From Ornithinicoccus hortensis (lineage in GTDB: Bacteria > Actinomycetota > Actinomycetes > Actinomycetales > Dermatophilaceae), in the NCBI RefSeq assembly GCF_006716185.1, contig NZ_VFOP01000001.1, positions 1,364,001-1,428,000 on the forward strand: 64,000 bases of DNA, written 5' to 3'. This document shows, in pieces, positions 54,481 to 61,332 of this stretch. Below the pieces are notes generated by a model, which saw only the letters and a list, made by a program, of their open reading frames with translations, was not told the origin of the DNA and ran no database searches. Each line of letters starts with the position of its first letter. Positions within the stretch are counted from its first letter, which is position 1. The translations under genes were made by a program, and so were the position numbers.

Positions 54481-55772
54481 GCACCCCCGTCGTCCCGCTG
54501 GCCGCCGGGACCCCCGCCGACGACATGAGCGCGGTGGCCCAGCGGATCAGCTACAAGACCCCCATCGTCTTCGCGGTGGCCACCCTGGTCTGCCTGCTCG
54601 GGTTCGCCGTCGGGGCGCCCGAGGGGGAGACGACCTTCCAGATCGCGTCGGGGTCGGGCTGGTTCACCATCCCGAACTTCGGGGTCCCTGCGGCGGCCAC
54701 GGCCTGGGTCCTGACCCTGCTGCTGGCGGCGGCCACCGCCTACGCCTTCTGGCTGACCCGTGCCCGCCGCCCGATCCCGATGTGGCTGAACGCCACCGTC
54801 GGCCTGCTGTTCGTGGTCGGGTTCCTGGTGTGGGTCGGCGCGGGCAAGACCAGCGTCATCCCGGTCACCTCCCTGCTGGCCGGCGCGCTGGCGCTGTCCG
54901 TCCCGCTGATCTTCGGCGCGCTCTCCGGGGTGGTGTGCGAACGCTCCGGCATCATCAACATCGCCATCGAGGGCCAGTTGCTGTTCGGTGCGTTCGCGGC
55001 CGCGGTCATCGCCTCACTGTTCGCCCAGCCCTACCTGGGCCTGGTCGGGGCGCCCCTGGCCGGTGCGTCGGTCGGCGCCGTCCTCGCCTGGTTCTCGGTG
55101 AAGTACCACGTGAACCAGCTCATCGTCGGGGTCGTGCTGAACACCCTGGTGCTCGGACTGACCGGGTTCTTCTTCTCCACGGTGCTCCGGGCCGACGTGT
55201 CGACCTGGAACAGCCGGCAGCCGCTGGGGATCCTGGAGATCCCGCTGCTCAGCCAGATCCCCGTGCTCGGCCCCGTGCTGTTCCGGCAGACGATCCTGGT
55301 CTACATCATGTATGCCGTCATCGTGCTGCTGCAGATCATGCTGTTCCGCAGCCGCTGGGGGCTGCGCACCCGCGCGGTCGGCGAGCACCCCAAGGCGGCC
55401 GACACGGTCGGCATCAAGGTCAACCCGCGGCGGGTGTGGAACACCATCCTGGGCGGCGCGATCGCCGGACTGGGCGGGGCGTTCTTCACGGTGGGCTCCG
55501 GGCTCGCGTTCGGCCGCGAGATGTCGGCCGGCAACGGCTTCATCGCGCTGGCCGCGATGATCCTGGGCAAGTGGAACCCCAAGGGTGCGGTGGTGGCCGC
55601 GCTGCTCTTCGGCTTCTCCAAGAACCTGGGCAACGTGCTGAGCACCATCGGCTCCAGCGTGCCCTCCGAGCTGCTCCTGATGCTGCCCTACGTGATCACC
55701 ATCTTCGCGGTCGCCGGATTCGTCGGACGGGTCCGCCCGCCGGCCGCCGAGGGCATCCCGTACACCAAGTGA
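54477..55772 (+). CDS. Nucleoside ABC importer permease 2
   Basis: 431 residues, ATG overlapping the first permease stop. Ten to twelve helices; VCERSGIINIAIEGQLLFGAF (about 158-178) and GVVLNTLVLGLTGFFF (about 218-233) are the second-permease versions of the family blocks, and FTVGSGLAFGREMSAGNGFIALAAMILGKWNP is the typical C-terminal block. Together with permease 1 it forms the heterodimeric channel. cdd follows after 13 bases, linking uptake to salvage. Confidence 0.92.
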   Translation: MSTPVVPLAAGTPADDMSAVAQRISYKTPIVFAVATLVCLLGFAVGAPEGETTFQIASGSGWFTIPNFGVPAAATAWVLTLLLAAATAYAFWLTRARRPIPMWLNATVGLLFVVGFLVWVGAGKTSVIPVTSLLAGALALSVPLIFGALSGVVCERSGIINIAIEGQLLFGAFAAAVIASLFAQPYLGLVGAPLAGASVGAVLAWFSVKYHVNQLIVGVVLNTLVLGLTGFFFSTVLRADVSTWNSRQPLGILEIPLLSQIPVLGPVLFRQTILVYIMYAVIVLLQIMLFRSRWGLRTRAVGEHPKAADTVGIKVNPRRVWNTILGGAIAGLGGAFFTVGSGLAFGREMSAGNGFIALAAMILGKWNPKGAVVAALLFGFSKNLGNVLSTIGSSVPSELLLMLPYVITIFAVAGFVGRVRPPAAEGIPYTK

Positions 55773-55785
55773 GGGGAGACCGACC

Positions 55786-56199
55786 GTGACGCAGGACCAT
55801 TCGACCGGACCGGACTGGGCGCTGTTGCAGGACCGCGCCCGTCAGGTGGCGGCCCTGGCCTACGTCCCGTACTCGCACTACCCGGTCGGTGCAGCCGGCC
55901 TGGTGGACGACGGCCGGGTGGTCGTGGGCTGCAACGTGGAGAACGCCGGCTACGGCGTCACGCTCTGCGCCGAGTGCGGCATGGTGTCGGACCTGGTGGC
56001 CGGTGGCGGCGGTCGTCTCGTCGCCGTGCTGTGCGTGAACCGGGACGGGGCACTGATCATGCCCTGCGGACGCTGCCGCCAGCTGATCTGGGAGCACGGC
56101 GGCGCGGCCTGCCGCATGCTCACCCCCGAGGGGGAGCGCACGATGGAGCAGGTGCTGCCCCAGGCCTTCGGGCCGGAGGACCTGGACGCCGTGCGCTGA
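55786..56199 (+). CDS. cdd: Cytidine deaminase
   Basis: 137 residues from a GTG. YVPYSHYPVGAAG, the zinc and catalytic motif TLCAECGMVSDL (Cys-Ala-Glu, about 64-75) and MPCGRCRQLIWEHGG (PCxxC, about 98-112) define homotetrameric cytidine deaminase. It deaminates cytidine and deoxycytidine to uridine and deoxyuridine, which the thymidine phosphorylase gene product next door can use. It is in one transcript with the importer. Confidence 0.95.
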   Translation: MTQDHSTGPDWALLQDRARQVAALAYVPYSHYPVGAAGLVDDGRVVVGCNVENAGYGVTLCAECGMVSDLVAGGGGRLVAVLCVNRDGALIMPCGRCRQLIWEHGGAACRMLTPEGERTMEQVLPQAFGPEDLDAVR

Positions 56200-56224
56200 G
56201 CCGGCGCCGTCGCCGTCCGGGCGC

Positions 56225-56911
56225 TCAGTCGGCGCCGTGCCCCAACAGCAGCTCCTGCGGCATCCCGTGGCCGAGCAGGTTGGTCGCGTGGGCCGGCGAT
56301 CCCGCCAGGAACAGCACGCTGCCCGCGACCCCCTTCACCTTGCCGAGCAGCGCCGTGGCGGTGCTCGAGTCGAGCACGTGGCGGCCCCGCTCGGCGGGCA
56401 GGTAGACCTTGTCCCCCTTGGCGCCGGATGCCTGCTTGTCGACCACGGTCGCGGGGTCGAGGGGCTGGTGCGACATGGCGCCGGCGAGGGCATCCATCAC
56501 GGAGCGGTCCTGCGGTTCGGCCTTGGCCGGACGGCCGAAGAGGAGTTCCCCGTCGGGACCGGGCGCATACCGCTGCACCGCCATCGCGGCCTGCCGGTCC
56601 CGGGACATCGTCGTGTAGGCCAGCCCCGACCCGGCCTGCTGACCCTCGTGGTCCTCCGTGGCCTCCTGCGCCGGCAGGTTCACCTGGGCGGCGAAGACGA
56701 GGGACTGCGGAGCCAGCCCCACCGCCACCGTGGGGGCGCAGGACAGCGTGATGGCCGGCCGTGGTGCCGTGACCACGCACAGCACCCGGTCGTCCCGGAG
56801 GGCGACCAGCGTGGGGAACAGCGTCTGCTCCCCGTCGCTGCGGGTCATCGACCTGCGCTTGAAGTCCTGGACGGCCGGCACGACGAGGGAAAGGGTCTGG
56901 GCGACATTCAC
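56225..56911 (-). CDS. Protein of unknown function
   Basis: 228 residues from a GTG, on the opposite strand between cdd and deoA. No signal peptide or membrane helix is evident. Visible blocks are DFKRRSMTRSDGEQTLFPTLVALRDDRVL, PTVAVGLAPQSLVFAAQ and a C-terminal AGSPAHATNLLGHGMPQELLLG. Codon use and G+C at third positions look like a real gene. I do not recognise the family. Its start is 36 bases from the divergent deoA start, so the two may share control. Confidence 0.6.
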   Translation of the reverse strand: MNVAQTLSLVVPAVQDFKRRSMTRSDGEQTLFPTLVALRDDRVLCVVTAPRPAITLSCAPTVAVGLAPQSLVFAAQVNLPAQEATEDHEGQQAGSGLAYTTMSRDRQAAMAVQRYAPGPDGELLFGRPAKAEPQDRSVMDALAGAMSHQPLDPATVVDKQASGAKGDKVYLPAERGRHVLDSSTATALLGKVKGVAGSVLFLAGSPAHATNLLGHGMPQELLLGHGAD

Positions 56912-56947
56912 CGGCTCAGGATGGCACACGCCTGGCAGGATGGGCCC

Positions 56948-58234
56948 ATGAGCGAAGCCTTCGACACGGTCGACATCATCCGCGCCAAGCGGGACCGGCA
57001 GCAGCTGACCAGTGAGCAGATCGGGTGGGTGATCGACGCCTACACCCGCGAGGTGGTGGCCGACGAGCAGATGTCCGCGCTGGCCATGGCGATCCTGCTC
57101 AACGGGATGGACCGGCGGGAGATCGCCGACTGGACCGCGGCGATGATCGCCTCGGGCGAGCGGATGGACTTCGGGGCCCTGTCGCGCCCCACCGCCGACA
57201 AGCACTCGACCGGAGGGGTGGGCGACAAGATCACCCTGCCGCTGGCCCCTCTCGTGGCCGCCTGCGGCGTCGCGGTGCCCCAACTCTCCGGCCGGGGGCT
57301 CGGGCACACGGGAGGCACCCTGGACAAGCTCGAGGCGGTCCGCGGCTGGCGGGCCGACCTGAGCAACGAGGCGATGATGAGCCAGCTCGAGGACGTCGGG
57401 GCCGTGATCTGTGCGGCCGGTGCCGGGCTCGCCCCGGCGGACAAGCGGTTGTACGCGCTGCGGGACGTCACCGGGACCGTGGAGGCGATCCCGCTCATCG
57501 CCTCCTCGATCATGAGCAAGAAGATCGCCGAGGGCACCGGGACCCTGGTCCTCGACGTCAAGGTGGGGTCAGGGGCGTTCATGAAGGACGCCGCGTCGGC
57601 CGGGGAACTGGCCAGGACCATGGTCGGGCTGGGCACCGATGCGGGTGTCACGACGGTCGCCCTGCTGACCGAGATGGGCACCCCGTTGGGGCTGACGGCC
57701 GGGAACGCCCTCGAGGTGCGGGAGAGCGTCGAGGTGCTCGCCGGCGGCGGACCGTCCGACGTGGTGGAGCTGACCGTGACCCTGGCCCGCGAGATGCTCC
57801 AGGCCGCCGGGGTGACCGACACCGACCCGGTCGATGCGCTCGCCGACGGGCGGGCGATGGATGTCTGGCGGCAGATGATCTCCGCGCAGGGCGGGGACCC
57901 CGACGCCCCGTTGCCGGTCGCCCGGGAGACCCAGGTGGTGACCGCCGAGGCCGACGGGGTGCTCAGCCGGCTGGATGCCCTCGCGGTCGGGGTGGCGGCC
58001 TGGCGCCTCGGCGCGGGGCGGGCCCGCAAGGAGGACCCGGTGCAGGCCGGCGCGGGCGTGGAGCTGCACGCCAAGCCCGGCGACCAGGTCCGCGCCGGGC
58101 AGCCGCTGCTGACCCTGCACACCGACACCCCCGAACGGTTCGCCCGTGCTACCGAGGCGCTGGACGGTGCCTGGGACATCGCCGACAGCAGCGTCCAGCC
58201 CGGGCCGCTCGTGATCGACCGGGTCTCCGCCTGA
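56948..58234 (+). CDS. deoA: Thymidine/pyrimidine-nucleoside phosphorylase
   Basis: 428 residues from the ATG at 56948. TADKHSTGGVGDKITLPLAPL (about 81-101) is the phosphate-binding signature KHSTGGVGD; SGRGLGHTGGTLDKLEAV, SSIMSKKIAEGTGTLVLDVKVGSGAFMK and the C-terminal PYNP domain (about 340-428) complete it. It cleaves thymidine or deoxyuridine (and possibly uridine) with phosphate, giving the base and deoxyribose-1-phosphate. It belongs with the importer and cdd upstream and with deoC further downstream. Confidence 0.96.
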   Translation: MSEAFDTVDIIRAKRDRQQLTSEQIGWVIDAYTREVVADEQMSALAMAILLNGMDRREIADWTAAMIASGERMDFGALSRPTADKHSTGGVGDKITLPLAPLVAACGVAVPQLSGRGLGHTGGTLDKLEAVRGWRADLSNEAMMSQLEDVGAVICAAGAGLAPADKRLYALRDVTGTVEAIPLIASSIMSKKIAEGTGTLVLDVKVGSGAFMKDAASAGELARTMVGLGTDAGVTTVALLTEMGTPLGLTAGNALEVRESVEVLAGGGPSDVVELTVTLAREMLQAAGVTDTDPVDALADGRAMDVWRQMISAQGGDPDAPLPVARETQVVTAEADGVLSRLDALAVGVAAWRLGAGRARKEDPVQAGAGVELHAKPGDQVRAGQPLLTLHTDTPERFARATEALDGAWDIADSSVQPGPLVIDRVSA

Positions 58235-58299
58235 GGCCGACATCCTCCGAGTCGACCAGTACAAAACTTGAGGAAACCAGACACAAGTTAGACGCGAAC

Positions 58300-58328
58300 T
58301 TGCTTTTTCTTTAACTTCCCTTTACGTT
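58300..58328 (+). promoter_or_regulatory. Promoter of the GT2-sortase cassette in AT-rich leader
   Basis: TTGCTT (58300-58305), a 17-base spacer and TACGTT (58323-58328). It lies in a stretch (about 58253-58331) of roughly half A+T, far below the G+C of the rest of the window. The transcript would have a leader of about 115 bases. Confidence 0.45.
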
Positions 58329-58450
58329 ACTGCTGGGTCGCCGGTCGGCGCACCCAACAGAGCGGCTTCGAAGGGAGCCCCTCTGGTCACTGACTGCTGA
58401 CCCGCAGGACGGGGGACTTTCCCCTGCCCTGGGGCCCGAGGGGAGTTCTC

Positions 58451-59527
58451 ATGGCTGGTGCTGCCGTTCCCATCCATGCGCTCGTGCCGGCGCACAACGA
58501 GGCGGCCGGTATCGGGGCGACCATCGAGGGCCTATTGACCCAGACCCGGCCGCCAGACTCGATCCTGGTGGTTGCGGACAACTGCACGGACGCCACTGTC
58601 GCGATCGCGGCCTCGTACGGGGTCGAGGTGATGGAGACGGTCGGGAACACGGCCAAGAAGGCGGGAGCCCTGAACCAGGCCCTGCGCGAACTCCTTCCGC
58701 GCGTGGGGGAGGACGCACTGGTGCTGGTGCAGGACGCCGATTCGGTGTTGTCCCCGGACTTCCTGGAGAACGCCGAACGCCACCTGGTCCGGCGTCCCCG
58801 ACGCCACCCGAACCTGGGCGCCGTGGGCGGCGTCTTCGCCGGGTCGGAGGGTGGCGGCTTCGTGGGGCACCTCCAGCGCAACGAGTACGCCCGGTACGCC
58901 CGAGACGTCCACCGGCTGGGCGGCCGGTGCCTGGTCGTCACCGGCACCGCCGCACTCTTCCGGGCCGCCACCCTGGGCGCGGTCTCCCGGGCGCGTCTGG
59001 AGGGGCGGATCCCGGCCGGCGACGGGGCGGGCGGGGTCTATGACACCACCGTCCTCACCGAGGACAACGAACTGTCCTTCGCGCTCCTGCACCTCGGCTA
59101 CACCATCGCCTCGCCGACGGACTGCACCTTGGTGACCGAGGTGATGGATTCGTGGGGGGACCTGTGGAAGCAGCGGCTGCGCTGGAAGCGCGGGGCCGTG
59201 GAGAACTGCTTCCAGTACGGGCTGACCGCCGTCACCTGGCGCTACTGGGGCCGGCAACTCCTGACCGCCCTGGGTGTCCTGGTCACCTTCATCTACCTGG
59301 GGACGCTCGTCTGGGCACTGGCCGCCGGTGGGGTGCACATCCACCCATTCTGGCTCGCAGTGACCGGCGTCTTCGTGATCGAGCGCGTCGTGACGGTGCG
59401 CTATCGGGGCTGGCGGCAGATGGTCCTGTCAGCCTCGATGTACGAACTGACCATCGACCTCTTCCTCCAGATCGTGCACGCCAAGGCCTACGCCGACGCT
59501 GCACTCAACCGCACGAGAGATTGGTGA
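58451..59527 (+). CDS. Processive-type GT2 glycosyltransferase, membrane-bound
   Basis: 358 residues; the ATG has GGGGAG six bases upstream. The GT-A domain shows HALVPAHNEAAGIGATIEGL, VADNCTD (Asp43), QDADSVLSPDF (about 93-103, DxD), VLTEDNELSFAL (about 202-213, the TED base) and KQRLRWKRGAVEN (QxxRW, about 241-245). Three membrane helices follow (about 258-285, 290-318 and 326-345). D, DxD, TED and QxxRW together mark the processive class of cellulose, chitin, hyaluronan and PNAG synthases, so it probably makes and threads out a beta-linked polymer or short glycan. It lacks PilZ and other accessory domains. Three bases separate it from the mini sortase substrate gene. Confidence 0.85.
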   Translation: MAGAAVPIHALVPAHNEAAGIGATIEGLLTQTRPPDSILVVADNCTDATVAIAASYGVEVMETVGNTAKKAGALNQALRELLPRVGEDALVLVQDADSVLSPDFLENAERHLVRRPRRHPNLGAVGGVFAGSEGGGFVGHLQRNEYARYARDVHRLGGRCLVVTGTAALFRAATLGAVSRARLEGRIPAGDGAGGVYDTTVLTEDNELSFALLHLGYTIASPTDCTLVTEVMDSWGDLWKQRLRWKRGAVENCFQYGLTAVTWRYWGRQLLTALGVLVTFIYLGTLVWALAAGGVHIHPFWLAVTGVFVIERVVTVRYRGWRQMVLSASMYELTIDLFLQIVHAKAYADAALNRTRDW

Positions 59528-59530
59528 CCC

Positions 59531-59716
59531 ATGTACAACAACATCTCCGCCCCGATGGCCGCCGGTGGTTCGGGTGGCATGCTGGCGATGACCGGGACGA
59601 ACAGCCTGTGGCTGGGGTTGGCGGCGTTCGCGCTCCTGGCCCTGGGCGCGGCCGTCCTGCGGATCGGTCCGCGCCGGGCGTCTCGTGCCTCGATCGACTC
59701 GGGCCACTGGGCCTGA
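59531..59716 (+). CDS. Mini protein consisting of a LAMTG sorting signal
   Basis: 61 residues. After a 17-residue Gly/Ala-rich lead (MYNNISAPMAAGGSGG...) comes LAMTG (18-22), a hydrophobic stretch (about 26-43) and a basic tail RIGPRR (44-49): a complete sortase sorting signal with almost nothing in front of it. LAxTG is the motif recognised by class E sortases, and a class E sortase gene follows after seven bases. No separate signal peptide is present, so insertion would depend on the single helix. Cleavage between T and G would leave a peptide of 21 residues joined to the wall or to another acceptor. The function is unknown. Confidence 0.75.
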   Translation: MYNNISAPMAAGGSGGMLAMTGTNSLWLGLAAFALLALGAAVLRIGPRRASRASIDSGHWA

Positions 59717-59723
59717 GCCTGCC

Positions 59724-60413
59724 GTGCGCTCTCGGTGGGTGGGCAGCCTCCTGCTCATCGCCGGCCTGGTCCTGCTCGGGATCGCGCTCTGGGTGCACCA
59801 CGACTCGGAAGGCGGCCTGCGCTCACGGGCCGCGGCCGCGGTCGCGGCAGCGCGCGAGGAGGCGCCTGCCCCCGTCGGCCCGGGAACACCTGTCGGACCG
59901 ACCCAGCTGAGCGCGCCGCCGGCAGGGGCCAGCGACCGGGGTGGCCCGGACAGCGAGGACGGATCGGCCAACGTCGTCGGTCCGGTCGACAGGGACCCTC
60001 CGCCGCTGGCCACGGCACCGTCCGTCGTCTCCGGCCTGGTGACCATCCCCTCGCAGGGGCTGGAGGCGGTGCTCCGACCGTCGGTATCGGCGACCGACCT
60101 CGATGTCGGCGTCGGACACTACCCGGGGACCGCCAGGCCCGGCCAGGAGGGCAACTTCGCCGTCGCAGCCCACCGCGGGCTGGTACCCGACCTGGACGGC
60201 CTGCAAGCCGGCGACGTCATCTCTGTGGAGTCCGCCGGTCGGGTCTACACCTACACCTGGGTGGAGTCCTTCGTCGTGGCGCCCGAGGACGTCTGGGTCC
60301 TGGACCCCGTGGCGGACGAGCGGGTCCTGACGCTGACCACCTGCCACCCGCGCTACAGCAACGCCCAGCGGCTGGTGGCCAGGTTCGAGTTGACGGGGGC
60401 GGCGCCCGCGTGA
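59724..60413 (+). CDS. Class E sortase
   Basis: 229 residues from a GTG. One N-terminal membrane anchor (about 7-24), a long Pro/Gly/Ala linker (about 45-100) and a catalytic domain with VGHYPGTARPGQEGNFAVAAHR (His150), LTLTTCHPRYS (Cys207) and NAQRLVARFEL (Arg216). TLTTC and the GHYPGTA...GNFA block are class E features; the loop after AAHR is short. All three catalytic residues are present. It should act outside the membrane on LAxTG proteins such as the 61-residue one encoded just before it. A nine-base-pair hairpin overlaps the stop. Confidence 0.88.
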   Translation: MRSRWVGSLLLIAGLVLLGIALWVHHDSEGGLRSRAAAAVAAAREEAPAPVGPGTPVGPTQLSAPPAGASDRGGPDSEDGSANVVGPVDRDPPPLATAPSVVSGLVTIPSQGLEAVLRPSVSATDLDVGVGHYPGTARPGQEGNFAVAAHRGLVPDLDGLQAGDVISVESAGRVYTYTWVESFVVAPEDVWVLDPVADERVLTLTTCHPRYSNAQRLVARFELTGAAPA

Positions 60414-60422
60414 GCGCCGCCC
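60397..60422. terminator. Hairpin over the sortase stop codon
   Basis: A nine-base-pair GC stem (60397-60405 with 60414-60422) around an eight-base loop that contains the stop. It could end the cassette transcript, and the convergent ALDH operon reads towards it. Confidence 0.55.
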
Positions 60423-60438
60423 GGTCGGTGGCGGGTGG

Positions 60439-61332
60439 TCAGCGCCCCTTCGGGTGCCAGACGGTCTTGGTCTCCAGGAACGCCTCCAGCCGGTGCAGGT
60501 CCGGGACCTGGGTGAAGTCCGGCTCGACCGCCGTGGTGCCGCTGCCGGCCGGGCGCAGGACGCGCTTGAGGTTCTCGGCGGCGGCCTCCTCCAGGTCGCC
60601 CCAGGCCAGCCCGTCCACGCCCGCGGACCCGGTCAGGTCGATCGCGTTGACGTCGCGGTGCGAGGCCAGCCACGGGGCGACCTCGGCGGTGCGACCGGTG
60701 ATCAGGTTCACCACGCCGCCGGGGACGTCGGAGGTGGCCAGTGCCTCGGCGAGGGTGATCGCCGGGACGGGTCGGTCCTCCGAGGCCAGCACCACCGCGG
60801 TGTTCCCCGAGACCACGATGGGCGCGACGACCGAGACCAGACCCAGCAGGGAGGACTGCTGCGGTGCCAGGGCGGCCACCACGCCGGTCGGCTCCGGCGC
60901 CGAGATGTTGAAGAACGGTCCGGCGACCGGGTTCAACCCGCCCAGGACCTGGGCGTACTTGTCGGACCACCCGGCATACCAGACCCACCGGTCGATCGCG
61001 GCGGAGACGGTGGCCTCGGCCTTCGCGGCGGTGAGCCCCTCGGCCGCCTGGACCTCGCCGACGAACTGGGCGCGTCGGGACTCCATGACCTCGGCCACCC
61101 GGTAGAGCACCTGCCCGCGGTTGTAGGCCGTGGCGCCGGCCCAGCCGGACAGGGCGCCGCGCGCTGCCTTCACCGCGTCGCGGGCGTCCTTGCGGGACCC
61201 CTGCGCGGCGTTCGCCAGGAACGCGGGGGAGCGGCCGGAGGAGAAGACCTCGTAGCTGCGACCGGACTCGCTGCGGGGGAACTTGCCCCCGATGTAGAGC
61301 TTGTACGTCTTGCGGACATCCACCCGGCTCAT
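60439..61332 (-). CDS. Truncated aldehyde dehydrogenase-like protein, no catalytic cysteine
   Basis: 297 residues from the ATG at 61332, overlapping the stop of the full ALDH gene (ATGA). KLYIGGKFPRSESGRSYEV, AYNRGQVLYRVAEVME and VVALAPQQSSLLGLVSVVAPIVVSGNTAVVLAS follow the N-terminal NAD-binding half of ALDH, and IDLTGSAGVDG matches the FTGS block. After that the protein stops in a short tail LEAFLETKTVWHP; the catalytic cysteine domain is missing, so it cannot be an active ALDH alone. Length and position resemble the C-terminal pseudo-ALDH domain of ALDH16, so the two genes may encode a split ALDH16. An intact second ALDH that lost its end is less likely because the reading frame is clean. 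Confidence 0.82.
   Translation of the reverse strand: MSRVDVRKTYKLYIGGKFPRSESGRSYEVFSSGRSPAFLANAAQGSRKDARDAVKAARGALSGWAGATAYNRGQVLYRVAEVMESRRAQFVGEVQAAEGLTAAKAEATVSAAIDRWVWYAGWSDKYAQVLGGLNPVAGPFFNISAPEPTGVVAALAPQQSSLLGLVSVVAPIVVSGNTAVVLASEDRPVPAITLAEALATSDVPGGVVNLITGRTAEVAPWLASHRDVNAIDLTGSAGVDGLAWGDLEEAAAENLKRVLRPAGSGTTAVEPDFTQVPDLHRLEAFLETKTVWHPKGR

Noticed and set aside
58332-58450. Possible riboswitch in the leader of the GT2 gene
   Set aside because: Some hairpins are visible (for example GGGGGACTTTCCCC), but no c-di-GMP, c-di-AMP or other known core motif could be matched.
60439-61332. Truncated ALDH as a pseudogene
   Set aside because: The frame is clean, it overlaps the full gene by four bases in normal operon style and it ends in an apparently designed tail; a structural subunit is more likely.
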